In this document: positions 1 to 8,800 of the stretch, piece after piece
How the letters are laid out: each line of letters begins with the position of its first letter
Position numbering within the stretch: position 1 is the stretch's first letter
Origin: VXYL01 sp965199875
GTDB lineage: Bacteria; Pseudomonadota; Gammaproteobacteria; Pseudomonadales; Azotimanducaceae
DNA: 64,000 bases
Reading direction: 5' to 3'
NCBI GenBank assembly: GCA_965199875.1
Contig: OZ241346.1
Span: forward strand, 3,100,001-3,164,000
Translations under genes and position numbers: made by a program
The notes under the pieces: model-generated
The model's input: only the letters and a program-made list of their open reading frames with translations
Told to the model about the DNA's origin: nothing
Databases searched by the model: none

Positions 1-111
1 ATCCTCGCCGACGGGCGGGTGACGGCCAAGGAAGTGCGCTTCTTCAACCTGGTTGCGGCGGCGCTGGGGCTCACTCCGGCGTCCCTGAGCGGCTTGTTCG
101 TCACCGACTAA
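1..111 (+). CDS. C-terminal end of a TerB-like protein (partial)
   Basis: Frame 1 is open from the window edge to a TAA at 109-111 and encodes the last 36 residues of a protein. The pattern ADGRVTAKEVRFF followed by a hydrophobic helix and LGLTP is typical of the final helices of TerB/DjlA-like domains (acidic D-G-x-V-x-x-x-E turn). The upstream part lies outside the window, so the domain architecture and function cannot be given. Family assignment rests on one short motif. Confidence 0.45.
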   Translation: MLADGRVTAKEVRFFNLVAAALGLTPASLSGLFVTD

Positions 112-136
112 ACGCCAACGGGCCGCTTGGCCACCG

Positions 137-1114
137 CTACGGCACGAACACCACCCGCCCCGTAGTCTGCCGACTGGCCAACCGCTTCAGCGCCGCTGGC
201 AGCTCGGCGAACCCGACCACATCGCCGACGAGCGGCGCGATCTCGCCAGCGGCCAGCTGCCGGTGCAGCTGCTCGTAGCAGCGACGCAGCAGTTCCGGCT
301 TGCGCTGCCGGTAGCCGCCCATGTGGACGCCCACGATCGAGTAGTTCTTCACCAGGGCATGGTTGGCCGGCGCTTCCGGGATGTCGCCGCTGGCGAAGCC
401 GATCACCAGCAAGCGGCCCTCCCACGCCAGCAGCCGACGCGCAGCTGCGAAGTACGCCCCGCCCACGGGGTCGAAGACCACATCGACGCCACGGCCGTCC
501 GTCGCTTCCATCGTCCGGCGATGCAGATCCTCGCCGTCGTAGTCGATGACGACATCCGCGCCGAGACGTTCGGCAACACGCATCTTGTCCTCGCCGCCCA
601 CCGCCGCGGCAACCCAGCAGCCGTGGTTGCGCGCCAGCTGCACGGCGGCGCTGCCGACGCCGCCGGCCGCCGCCAGCACGAGCACGGTTTCGCCCGCTTG
701 CAGGCCAGCGCGATGGTGCAGCGCCAGCCAGGCCGTGCCGTAGGTGATGTGCATCGCCATGGCCGACAGCGGCTCGATGCCGTCGGGCAGCGGATGCGCC
801 TGCCGAGCATGCAGCAGCGCCTCTTCGGCGAAGCCGCCAGCCCCTTCCACCGTCGGGCCAACGACGCGCTGGCCGACGGCGAAGTTCGACGACTTGGTTT
901 CCAGCACGACGCCGGCGGCGCTCATCCCCGGCGTGAACGGCGGCTCGCGCTTGACCTGGTAGACGCCCTGGCATTGCAGGATGTCGGCGAAGTTCAAGTC
1001 GGTCGCTTCGACGCGCACCCGCAGCGCATCGGCGCATAGCGCCGGCGAAGGCATGTCGGCAGCTTCGAGCAAGTCCCACGGGTCGCCCAAGGCAGGCAGC
1101 CGCCACGCCTTCAT
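137..1114 (-). CDS. Zinc-independent quinone oxidoreductase / MDR-family NADPH dehydrogenase
   Basis: A 325-residue medium-chain dehydrogenase/reductase. An N-terminal GroES-like domain (TDLNFADILQCQGVY near residues 38-53) is followed by a Rossmann fold with AAAGGVGSAAVQLA, the glycine-rich NAD(P)H-binding loop of QOR/ZTA1-type enzymes. The Cys/His residues that bind zinc in alcohol dehydrogenases are not apparent, which fits an NADPH:quinone or enone reductase. ATG at 1114 (MKAWRLP) is preferred over the in-frame start 69 nt upstream because family members begin with M-K-A. It converges on the upstream TerB-like gene and is divergent from the amidohydrolase. The physiological substrate is unknown. 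Confidence 0.85.
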   Translation of the reverse strand: MKAWRLPALGDPWDLLEAADMPSPALCADALRVRVEATDLNFADILQCQGVYQVKREPPFTPGMSAAGVVLETKSSNFAVGQRVVGPTVEGAGGFAEEALLHARQAHPLPDGIEPLSAMAMHITYGTAWLALHHRAGLQAGETVLVLAAAGGVGSAAVQLARNHGCWVAAAVGGEDKMRVAERLGADVVIDYDGEDLHRRTMEATDGRGVDVVFDPVGGAYFAAARRLLAWEGRLLVIGFASGDIPEAPANHALVKNYSIVGVHMGGYRQRKPELLRRCYEQLHRQLAAGEIAPLVGDVVGFAELPAALKRLASRQTTGRVVFVP

Positions 1115-1290
1115 GGCGGTCTCGAAGTTGCCGTGTACGGAAGCGTTGCGATCATCGTCCAGGTTGGCAGGCAGGCAGCGCAAGCGTAATGCGTTGGCCG
1201 CTGGCTTGCGACCTTCGATTCGCGCATCCCACGCATCGGCGATGCGCTGGCCTATGATGGCGCTCCGTGTTCGCCAAGGAGGAGGCCGGA

Positions 1291-2448
1291 GTGACCACCT
1301 ATGCCAACGTTCGGCTGTGGGACGGCGTGTCGGAGGACTACTCGGCTGCCGACAGCATCGAAGTCGCCGACGGCGCCATCGTCCGGCTCGGGCGCGGCTT
1401 GCGCGGGCGAGACTGCGACGGCCTCGCCGTCGTGCCTGGACTCATCGACGCTCACGTCCACATGGTGCTGGACCCGACGCTCGGCAGCGTTGCGGAGCAG
1501 CTGGCCGAAACGCCGGACGCCGTGCGTCGCAAGATGGCCGGCCGGGCCGAGGCGATGGTGCGCCACGGCATCACCACCGCCCGCGATCTGGGCGGCGGCA
1601 GCTGGCTGGAGCTGGAGCTGCGCGACCGCATCCAGCAAGGGGAGCTGCTTGGCCCGCGGCTCTTGTGCGCGGGGCAGCCGATCACTTCGGTGCGCGGCCA
1701 CTGCCACTTCTGGGGCGGCGAAGCCACCACCGTCGCCGAAGCGGAAGCCGTCATCGAGCGCCAGCAGGCGCACGGCGTCGATCTCATCAAGCTCATGGCC
1801 ACCGGCGGCATGCAGACGCCGGAAAGCCAGCCCAAGGACGCGCAGTTCGACCAGCCCACCACCACGGCCATCGTCGAAGCGGCCAAGGCGCGGGGATTCG
1901 ACGTCGCGGCGCACTGCCACGGCACGCCGGGCATTCGCCACGCTGCCCGGGCTGGCGTGCGCAGCATCGAACACTGCTCGTGGATCGGCCCGGACGGCCA
2001 GCGCGGCGACTACGACCCGGAGGTGGCGCGGGAAATAGCCGCCGCCGGCATCTGGATTTCGCCCACCGTGAACGCCGGCTGGGCGCGCTTCGGCGCCAAG
2101 TTCGCCGCCAACGTCACCGCCAACTTCCGCGGCCTCAAGGAACACGGCTGCCGGCTGATCGCCTCCACCGACGCCGGCATTCCGAACGTCCGCCACCAGG
2201 ACCTCGCCAAGGCGCTGCCGGTGTTCGCGCATCTGGCGGAACTGTCGCCGCTGCAGGCCTTGCGGAGCGCCACCAGCGAGAGCGCCAAGGCGCTGGGGCT
2301 TGAAGGCGTCGCTGGCGTTCTGCAACCCGGCGCCAGCGCCGACCTGCTGTTTCTGCGCGGCGATCCCCTCGCCGACCTGCAGGCGCTCTTGCAGCCTGCC
2401 CTAGTGGTCGTTCGCGGTCGGGAGGTCCCTGCCTCCACGCCGGTCTGA
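1291..2448 (+). CDS. Metal-dependent amidohydrolase (imidazolonepropionase/prolidase-like)
   Basis: A 385-residue TIM-barrel hydrolase of the amidohydrolase superfamily. Metal-ligand motifs are visible in order: D-A-H-V-H after strand 1, a conserved Lys in LIKLMATGG (candidate carboxylated lysine), His in AAHCHG, SIEHCS, and the catalytic Asp in ASTDAGIP. The C-terminal beta-sandwich segment GASADLLFLRGDPL is also typical. GTG at 1291 is chosen because the strong ribosome-binding sequence AAGGAGGAGG lies 5 nt upstream; a GTG at 1267 is in frame but has none. The substrate is unknown; relatives hydrolyse cyclic amides or Xaa-Pro dipeptides, which would suit the proline-related genes next door. 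Confidence 0.85.
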   Translation: MTTYANVRLWDGVSEDYSAADSIEVADGAIVRLGRGLRGRDCDGLAVVPGLIDAHVHMVLDPTLGSVAEQLAETPDAVRRKMAGRAEAMVRHGITTARDLGGGSWLELELRDRIQQGELLGPRLLCAGQPITSVRGHCHFWGGEATTVAEAEAVIERQQAHGVDLIKLMATGGMQTPESQPKDAQFDQPTTTAIVEAAKARGFDVAAHCHGTPGIRHAARAGVRSIEHCSWIGPDGQRGDYDPEVAREIAAAGIWISPTVNAGWARFGAKFAANVTANFRGLKEHGCRLIASTDAGIPNVRHQDLAKALPVFAHLAELSPLQALRSATSESAKALGLEGVAGVLQPGASADLLFLRGDPLADLQALLQPALVVVRGREVPASTPV

Positions 2449-2486
2449 CGCAAACTCGACGACTTGAGAGACCCGAGCAGCTGGGC

Positions 2487-3437
2487 CTATTCGCCGCCAT
2501 AGGCCGCGCCCGGCCAGGTCGACCACCAGCGTTCGAAGCGGCGCAGCCGGGCGCTGGCGTGATTGGCCTGCGCCACCGAGAGATGGTCCTCCGCCAGCAG
2601 CGAGTGGACGTAGCCGTCGTCGCCTCTCGCGCCGGCCAGGTGCTTGAAGTACGGCACCAGATCGGGGCCTTCGTCCAGACGCGCCAGCGGCAGCAGTGCG
2701 GCTTCCAGTTCCAGCGCCAGCCGGCTGGCCTCCGCGTCGCCGTCGGCGGCCAGCATGGCAAGCCGCGTCAGCGCCAGCGCCTCTTCCGGCAGCACGTTGC
2801 CGATGCCGGTGATCCACCCGGTCGCGCCGCAGTCGACGATGCCATGCACCACCTGGGTGTCGACGCCCACCAGCAAGGAGAGCTCGTCGCTCAACGAGGT
2901 GATGTGCTCGGCCGCGTAGGTCAGCGCGTCGCGGCCGCCGAACTCCTTGTAGCCGATCAGGTTGGAGTGCTCCGCGCACAGCTCGAAGAACAGCTCGGCG
3001 CGGGTCTCGAAGCCGTAGTAGGGACTGTTGTAGATCACCGCCGGCAAGTTGCCAGCGGCGGCAAGAAGGCGGTCGAAGTGATCGCGCTGCGCGGCACGCG
3101 AAGAGCCGCGGGACAACACGCGCGGTATCAGCATGAGGCCGCTCGCGCCGACCTCCTTGGCGTGGGCGGCGTGGCCGGCCGCTTCCCGGGGATCGGCAGC
3201 GCCGGTGCCGACGATCACCGGCACGCCAGCCTCGGCCAGCGCCGCCACGCCCTGGCGACGCTCGGCGGCGGACAGCAGCGGCCACTCGCCCATGGAGCCG
3301 CAATAGACGACGGCGGTCATGCCGTGGCCCATCAGCCACTTGGCATTCCGCACCAGCAGGCCGAAGTCCGGTGCGCCATCGGCGTCGCAAGGGGTCATCA
3401 GGGCGGGAATGCAGCCCTTGAAAACATCGCTCTCCAT
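2487..3437 (-). CDS. DapA/NanA-family lyase, probable 1-pyrroline-4-hydroxy-2-carboxylate deaminase
   Basis: A 316-residue class I aldolase-like TIM barrel of the dihydrodipicolinate synthase family. The Schiff-base lysine sits in LIGYKEFGG and the conserved Tyr in YNSPYYG; GSMGEWPLL corresponds to the substrate-binding G-x-x-G-E loop. In hydroxyproline catabolism a DapA-family enzyme (LhpC type) deaminates 1-pyrroline-4-hydroxy-2-carboxylate to alpha-ketoglutarate semialdehyde. The adjacent divergent D-amino-acid dehydrogenase and proline-racemase-type epimerase are the two other expected steps, so this role is inferred from context. ATG at 3437 is preferred to an upstream GTG at 3446. Other DapA-family activities remain possible. 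Confidence 0.75.
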   Translation of the reverse strand: MESDVFKGCIPALMTPCDADGAPDFGLLVRNAKWLMGHGMTAVVYCGSMGEWPLLSAAERRQGVAALAEAGVPVIVGTGAADPREAAGHAAHAKEVGASGLMLIPRVLSRGSSRAAQRDHFDRLLAAAGNLPAVIYNSPYYGFETRAELFFELCAEHSNLIGYKEFGGRDALTYAAEHITSLSDELSLLVGVDTQVVHGIVDCGATGWITGIGNVLPEEALALTRLAMLAADGDAEASRLALELEAALLPLARLDEGPDLVPYFKHLAGARGDDGYVHSLLAEDHLSVAQANHASARLRRFERWWSTWPGAAYGGE

Positions 3438-3562
3438 CAATGCCACCAGCTAAACTTCTCTTGGAAACGCAAGTACGCGGCCGCCGCGCGGCAGCAGCAG
3501 TCGCATGGTAGGACAAACGACGCGCGATGCCGAACCCCGCCGGCTGAACGAAGGACACCGGA

Positions 3563-4858
3563 TTGGCCAACCCCTCCCAGGCAGCCGTTTGCGACGATGC
3601 GCAGGCGACTCTTCCGGCGCAGGCGGACGTCGCCGTCGTCGGCGCCGGCGCGATCGGCCTAGCCGTTGCCTACGAGCTGTCCTTGCGCGGCGCCGAAGTG
3701 GTGGTGATCGAACGCGGCCGGATTGCCGACGGCACGTCTTCCGGCAACGCCGGGTTCGTCGCGGCGAGCCACGTGCTGCCGGTTGCCGAGCCGAGCATGT
3801 TCGCCACGGCGCTGCGCGGCATGGTGTCCGGTACCGGCGGCGTGACCGCGAAGGCCAGCCTTCGCCTCGCCTATCTGCGCTGGCTGGGGCGTTTCCTTTG
3901 GCACTGCCGCGCCGCCGCGGTGGAGGCTGCGGCGCCCGTTCTGGCCGAGCTCGGCCAGCTGAGCGCCGGGTTGTACCAGCAGTGGCTTGCCGCGGAGCGG
4001 ATCGACTGCTGCTACGCGCCGACCGGCCTGCTGAACGTGTACGGCGACGAGCGCGCCTTCGCCAAGGGCTGCCAGCGGGCGGAGTGGGAAGCGAGGTTCG
4101 GCGTGCGCAGCCGGACCCTGACCCCCGGCCAGGCGCGGCAGCGTGAGCCGGCGTTGAACGACTCCGTGGCCGGCGCCGTCTTCTATCCGGGCGACGCCGG
4201 CCTCGATCCGGGCCGGTTCGTCTGTGGCCTTGCCTCGGTACTGAAGCGCCGCGGCGTTCGCCTGGCGGGTGCAACGGCAGTGCAGGACGTGCAGGTCAGG
4301 TCCGGCCGGGTGCGATGCCTTGTCACTTCGCGGGGCAACGTCCACGCCCAGGAGGTCGTGCTGGCCGCCGGCTGCTGGACGCCCGCCCTCGGCGCCAAGT
4401 GCGGCGTCCGAGTTCCCATCCAGCCGGCCAAGGGCTACAGCTTGACGATGCCGATGCCGCCGCAGGGCCCGCGCTGCCGCATGCTGCTTGGCGAGAAGCA
4501 CGTGGCGGTGGCGCCGATGGGCGATCGGCTGCGCTTGAGCGGCTGGTTCGAGCTGGGGCGGTTCGACCGCGCCCTGCCGCCGGCCCGTCTCGCGCAGGTG
4601 GAAGCCGCCGCCCGCAGCCGCTTGCGCTTGCCCCGCGAGCTGGCCAACGCCCAAGCCTGGGCCGGTTTCCGCCCGGTCACCCCGGACGGGCTGCCGATCG
4701 TCGGCCGCTCCAGCGTGGGCAATCTCGCCTTCGCCTGCGGCCATGCGATGCTTGGAATGACCATGGCGCCGGCCACCGGGCGGCTGACGGCGCAGACCCT
4801 GTGCGGGCAGCCGCCGGACCTCGACATCCGCCCGCTCTCGCCAGCGAGGTTTCAATGA
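3563..4858 (+). CDS. FAD-dependent D-amino-acid dehydrogenase (DadA-like), probable D-hydroxyproline dehydrogenase
   Basis: A 431-residue DAO-fold flavoprotein. The dinucleotide-binding motif VAVVGAGAIGLAVAYEL starts near residue 23 and is followed by the E-R of the second strand (VVVIERG). SSGNAGFVA matches the FAD-contact segment of DadA. The C-terminal GFRPVTPDGLPIVG and GHAMLGMTMAPATG motifs are conserved in D-amino-acid and hydroxyproline dehydrogenases. The likely start is TTG at 3563 with AAGGA 7 nt upstream. It overlaps the next gene by ATGA, so the two are translationally coupled. With that epimerase it would oxidise cis-4-hydroxy-D-proline to 1-pyrroline-4-hydroxy-2-carboxylate; the substrate is inferred from the neighbours. 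Confidence 0.82.
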   Translation: MANPSQAAVCDDAQATLPAQADVAVVGAGAIGLAVAYELSLRGAEVVVIERGRIADGTSSGNAGFVAASHVLPVAEPSMFATALRGMVSGTGGVTAKASLRLAYLRWLGRFLWHCRAAAVEAAAPVLAELGQLSAGLYQQWLAAERIDCCYAPTGLLNVYGDERAFAKGCQRAEWEARFGVRSRTLTPGQARQREPALNDSVAGAVFYPGDAGLDPGRFVCGLASVLKRRGVRLAGATAVQDVQVRSGRVRCLVTSRGNVHAQEVVLAAGCWTPALGAKCGVRVPIQPAKGYSLTMPMPPQGPRCRMLLGEKHVAVAPMGDRLRLSGWFELGRFDRALPPARLAQVEAAARSRLRLPRELANAQAWAGFRPVTPDGLPIVGRSSVGNLAFACGHAMLGMTMAPATGRLTAQTLCGQPPDLDIRPLSPARFQ

Positions 4859-5832
4859 GCAGCGAACGCATGGACATCTTCGACGGCGGCAACTCCGTCG
4901 ACTTCGGCGACCTGGCCAAGTTGACGGTGATCGACTCCCACACCGGCGGCATGCCGACCCGGGTGATCGTCGACGGCTTTCCGCCGCTTCGGGGCCGAAC
5001 CGTGGCCGAGCGCCAGCACGATCTCGCGACCCGCCACGGCCGTCTGCGCCGCGCCGTGGTAGGCGAGCCGCGAGGCAGCGAGCCATTGGTGGCAGCGCTG
5101 CTCGTCTCCCCCGACGACCCCGCCGCCGCCGCCGGGGTGATCTACTTCGATCGCGCCGAGGTGCTCGGCATGTGCGGCCACGGCACCATCGGCGTCGCGC
5201 ACACGCTGCGCGCACTCGGGCGCATCGGCGAAGGCGGCCATCTGCTGGATACGCCAGCGGGCAGCGTGGAAGTCTGCTGTCTGGCCGATGGCCGGATACG
5301 CTTGGCGAACGTGTACAGCCGCCGGCTGGCCAGCGGGGTGCGCCTGCAGGTGCCGGACGTAGGACCGGTGACCGCCGACATCGCCTACGGCGGCAACCAT
5401 TTCCTGGTGGTGTCCGCTCCCGTCCTTCCATTGCACCAGCCCGTGGAGGCGCTGCTCGCGACGACGCGAAGGATCATGGCCGCCGCCCGCGCCGAAGGGC
5501 TGGACGTGGACCATCTGGAGTTGCACGGGCCGCCAACCCGGCAAGACGCCGATGCGCGGAACTTCGTGCTGTGTCCCAGCGGCGCCTACGACCGTTCGCC
5601 GTGCGGCACCGGCTCCAGCGCCAAACTGGCCTGCCTCGCGGCCGACGGACAACTCGCCCCGGGCGAGCGCTGGGTGCAGGAGTCGATCACCGGGTCCGTA
5701 TTCACCCTGTCGTACCAGTGGGTGGATCGGGCTGCCGGCTTGATCGCGCCGGAGGTGGTCGGCGAAGCCGAACTGACGGCGGCGGGCGATCTGCTGCTGC
5801 CGCCAGCGCTGCTGGCGACGGCCCGGGGCTAG
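4855..5832 (+). CDS. Proline-racemase-family enzyme, probable 4-hydroxyproline 2-epimerase
   Basis: A 325-residue member of the proline racemase superfamily (diaminopimelate-epimerase fold). Both catalytic cysteines are present: MCGHGTIG in the N-terminal lobe and SPCGTGSSA in the C-terminal lobe. This argues for an epimerase/racemase rather than a trans-3-hydroxyproline dehydratase, where the first Cys is Ser or Thr. The N-terminal DSHTGGMPTRV is the usual substrate-loop signature. Translation starts at ATG 4855 inside the stop of the dehydrogenase gene. The trio with the flanking FAD enzyme and DapA-family lyase fits degradation of collagen-type trans-4-hydroxyproline; the semialdehyde dehydrogenase that completes the pathway is not in view. 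Confidence 0.85.
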   Translation: MSSERMDIFDGGNSVDFGDLAKLTVIDSHTGGMPTRVIVDGFPPLRGRTVAERQHDLATRHGRLRRAVVGEPRGSEPLVAALLVSPDDPAAAAGVIYFDRAEVLGMCGHGTIGVAHTLRALGRIGEGGHLLDTPAGSVEVCCLADGRIRLANVYSRRLASGVRLQVPDVGPVTADIAYGGNHFLVVSAPVLPLHQPVEALLATTRRIMAAARAEGLDVDHLELHGPPTRQDADARNFVLCPSGAYDRSPCGTGSSAKLACLAADGQLAPGERWVQESITGSVFTLSYQWVDRAAGLIAPEVVGEAELTAAGDLLLPPALLATARG

Positions 5833-5899
5833 TCGCTCATCGAGTGACCACTGCTGTGCTATCGTTGCGCCGTTCGTTCCAACGTCGGCGTGTTCGCTC

Positions 5900-8800
5900 A
5901 TGCTCAAATTGTCCAAAGTCTCGTTTAGGTCCAGCGTCCCGGCGTTGCGGATCGCCGCCGCGCTGGCGGGGCTGCTCGGCGGCGTTTCGGCCTTCGCCCA
6001 GTCCGCGGCCATCACCGCCAGCAGCCCGGCGGCGCTGAACCAGGGCAACCTGCGCGGCGCGACGGTGTCGGTCACGCTCACCGGCACCACCTACTCCGCC
6101 TCCTCCACGGCATCCCACTTCACGCTCGCCACCGCCGTGCCCGGCCTCACCGTCCACAGCGTGAACTTGGACAGCAGCACCGTCGCCACCCTGCGCCTGC
6201 ACTACGACGGCTCGGACTTCGACGCCGACGCCACCATCGCCGTCGTCGTCGACGCCGACGGCACCGCGCACAACGCGGCGCTCACCACGGCAACGCAGGC
6301 GGTCGTGCCGGCGCGCTGGGTCAACGTCTCGAAGAAGGCCGTCGCCCTCGAGGAAGACAGCACCCGTGGCGTCGGCAATAACGACAGGTACGACGTGGTG
6401 CTCGAGAGCCCGCCGACCGCCACCACGACGGTCACCGTCACCAGCGACAACGACCAGGTGAGGCTGACTAGGGCCAGCGGCCAGACCACCCCTGTCGCGT
6501 CGACCACGCTCACCTTCACCCCGCAGAACTGGGCCACCGCGCAGGAAGTGCTCGTCCATACGGCGCAGCACTTTTCGTGGGATGTGGGGGATGCCCACGA
6601 CGAGCTGGCGCTGATCACCCACGAGGCCACTGGCGGCGGCTACGCCGCAACCACGGTCGCATCGCGCACGGTGCGCGTGACGGTCAACGACGACGACCAG
6701 ACCGGCACCGACTACGACGCCGACGACGACCAGCTCATCGAGATCGACAGCCTGGCGAAGCTGAACGCCATCCGCTGGGACCTGGACGGCGACGGCGTGC
6801 CGGCGACCAGCGCCACGACGAGCTACTACGCCGCCTTCCCCAACGCCGCCGCCGGCATGGGCTGTCCGGACGGCGGCGACAGCGGCGAGGCGCCGGACAG
6901 CTGCATTGGCTACGAGCTGACGGCGAACTTGGACTTCGACACCGACGGCGACGGGAGCACCTGGATGGAGACCTCCGGCGTCGTCAGCGGCGACAGCGAC
7001 GACGCCTACTACAACGGCGGCGCCGGCTGGGACCCAATCGGCAACGCCGTCAGCCCTCCGTCGAACTACTACAGAGCCGTCTTCCGCGGCAATGGCCACG
7101 TCGTCAGCAACCTGTTCATCAACCGGCCCCAAGGGTCGAACGTGCAATACCTGGGGCTTTTCGGCGTCATCGGCGGCACTGGGCGAATCGAGTCCCTGGG
7201 CTTGCGGGACGCCCAGGTGCGGGGAAGTTATGCGGTAGGCGGCGTCCTGGGCGGCTGGACTTACGGAAAGGTGGTTGGCTGCTACTCGACCGGGACGGTG
7301 AACATGGTCGGACCCACCACACGCAACAGCGGCGGGCTGCTTGGCGCCGCGGGCAACGTCAGCGCGTTCGGCGCCGGGAGCGTGGCGGCGTCCTACTCCA
7401 TTGCCGGAGCGACGTCCGAAAACCAAGCTGGCGGGCTGTTCGCCCAAGCGACCGGTGCTTCGGGATCGGTAGCCATCGACAATAGCTGGGCGGCGGGCCC
7501 GGTCTCCGGCGGCTCGGGTTTGAGTGGCGGACTTGTCGGCCAAGGCGTATTCAATGGGGCGAGGGCCACGGCAAGCTACTACGACATGGAGGCCACGGGC
7601 CAGATGGCGAGCCGCGGCGGCACCGGCCTGAGCACGGAGGATATGAAGCGGCCCACTGGCTACACGGGCATCTACGCGTACTGGGACGACTACGACCTCG
7701 ATGGCGACGGCCGCATCGATGCGGACGACGACGCCTGGGACTTCGGCCAGGCCAACCAGTATCCGGCGCTGAAGTGGGGCGGCCACTCCCCATCCACGCA
7801 GTTCGCGGCGCAGCTGGCCGGGCAGATGGACACGGCGCCGAGCTACGCAGGCATCTCGGCGTCTGTCCCAACCAACGTGCGCGCGCTCACGCCGATCCAG
7901 GCGTTCCAGATTCCCGCGCCGACCGGCGGCAACGGCACCTACGACTACACGGTGGCCGGCCTGCCCTCCGGCCTCGTCTTCGACGAAGACGGCACCGGTG
8001 CCTGCATGGCGGCGCGCACGGTGTGCGGCACGCCCACCGCCGCGGCAACGGCGACCGTGACCGTGACGGCGGCGGACGCGGACGCGAACACCGCGCCGAG
8101 CGACAGCGCCACCCTGACGTTCGCGATCGCGGTGCTGCCGACCATCCGCGTCACGCTCTCGCAGACGATGCTGGCGCTGCAGGAGGATCCCGGCAGCACG
8201 AACGCGAACGAGGGCACCTACACGGCGGTGCTCACCGGCCAGCCGACCGGCGAGGTGACGGTGACGCCGAGCAGCAGCAATTCGGACGTGACGACGAGCG
8301 GCGCGCTGACCTTCGACGCCATGAACTGGAACACGCCGCAGCAGGTGACGGTGACCGCCGGCGAGGACTTCGACGCGGTGGACGACGTGGCGCACGTCAC
8401 CCACGCGGTGACGGGCATCCCCGGGTCGCGAGCGGGCCCGCGGGTGCGGGTGGCGGTGACCGACGACGACTCCCAGGCGCTGACGCTGGCGACCGCGTCG
8501 CTGACCGGCAGCGGCGTGACGGAAGGCATGACCGCCACCTACACGGCGCGGCTGGCCAGCCAGCCGACCGGCCCGGTGGTGGTGGCCATCGCCAGCAGCG
8601 ACGCCGCCGTGACGGTGGACGCGGACGCGACCGCCGACGGCGAGCAGGCGACGCTGCTGTTCAACGCCACGACCTGGAACATGACGCAGACGGTGACGGT
8701 GAGGGCGCGCGAGGACGACGACGGCGAGAACGAGACGGTAACGCTGACGCACGACCCAAGCGGTGCGGACTACGGCGCGGTGACGAACGTGGACGTGTCG

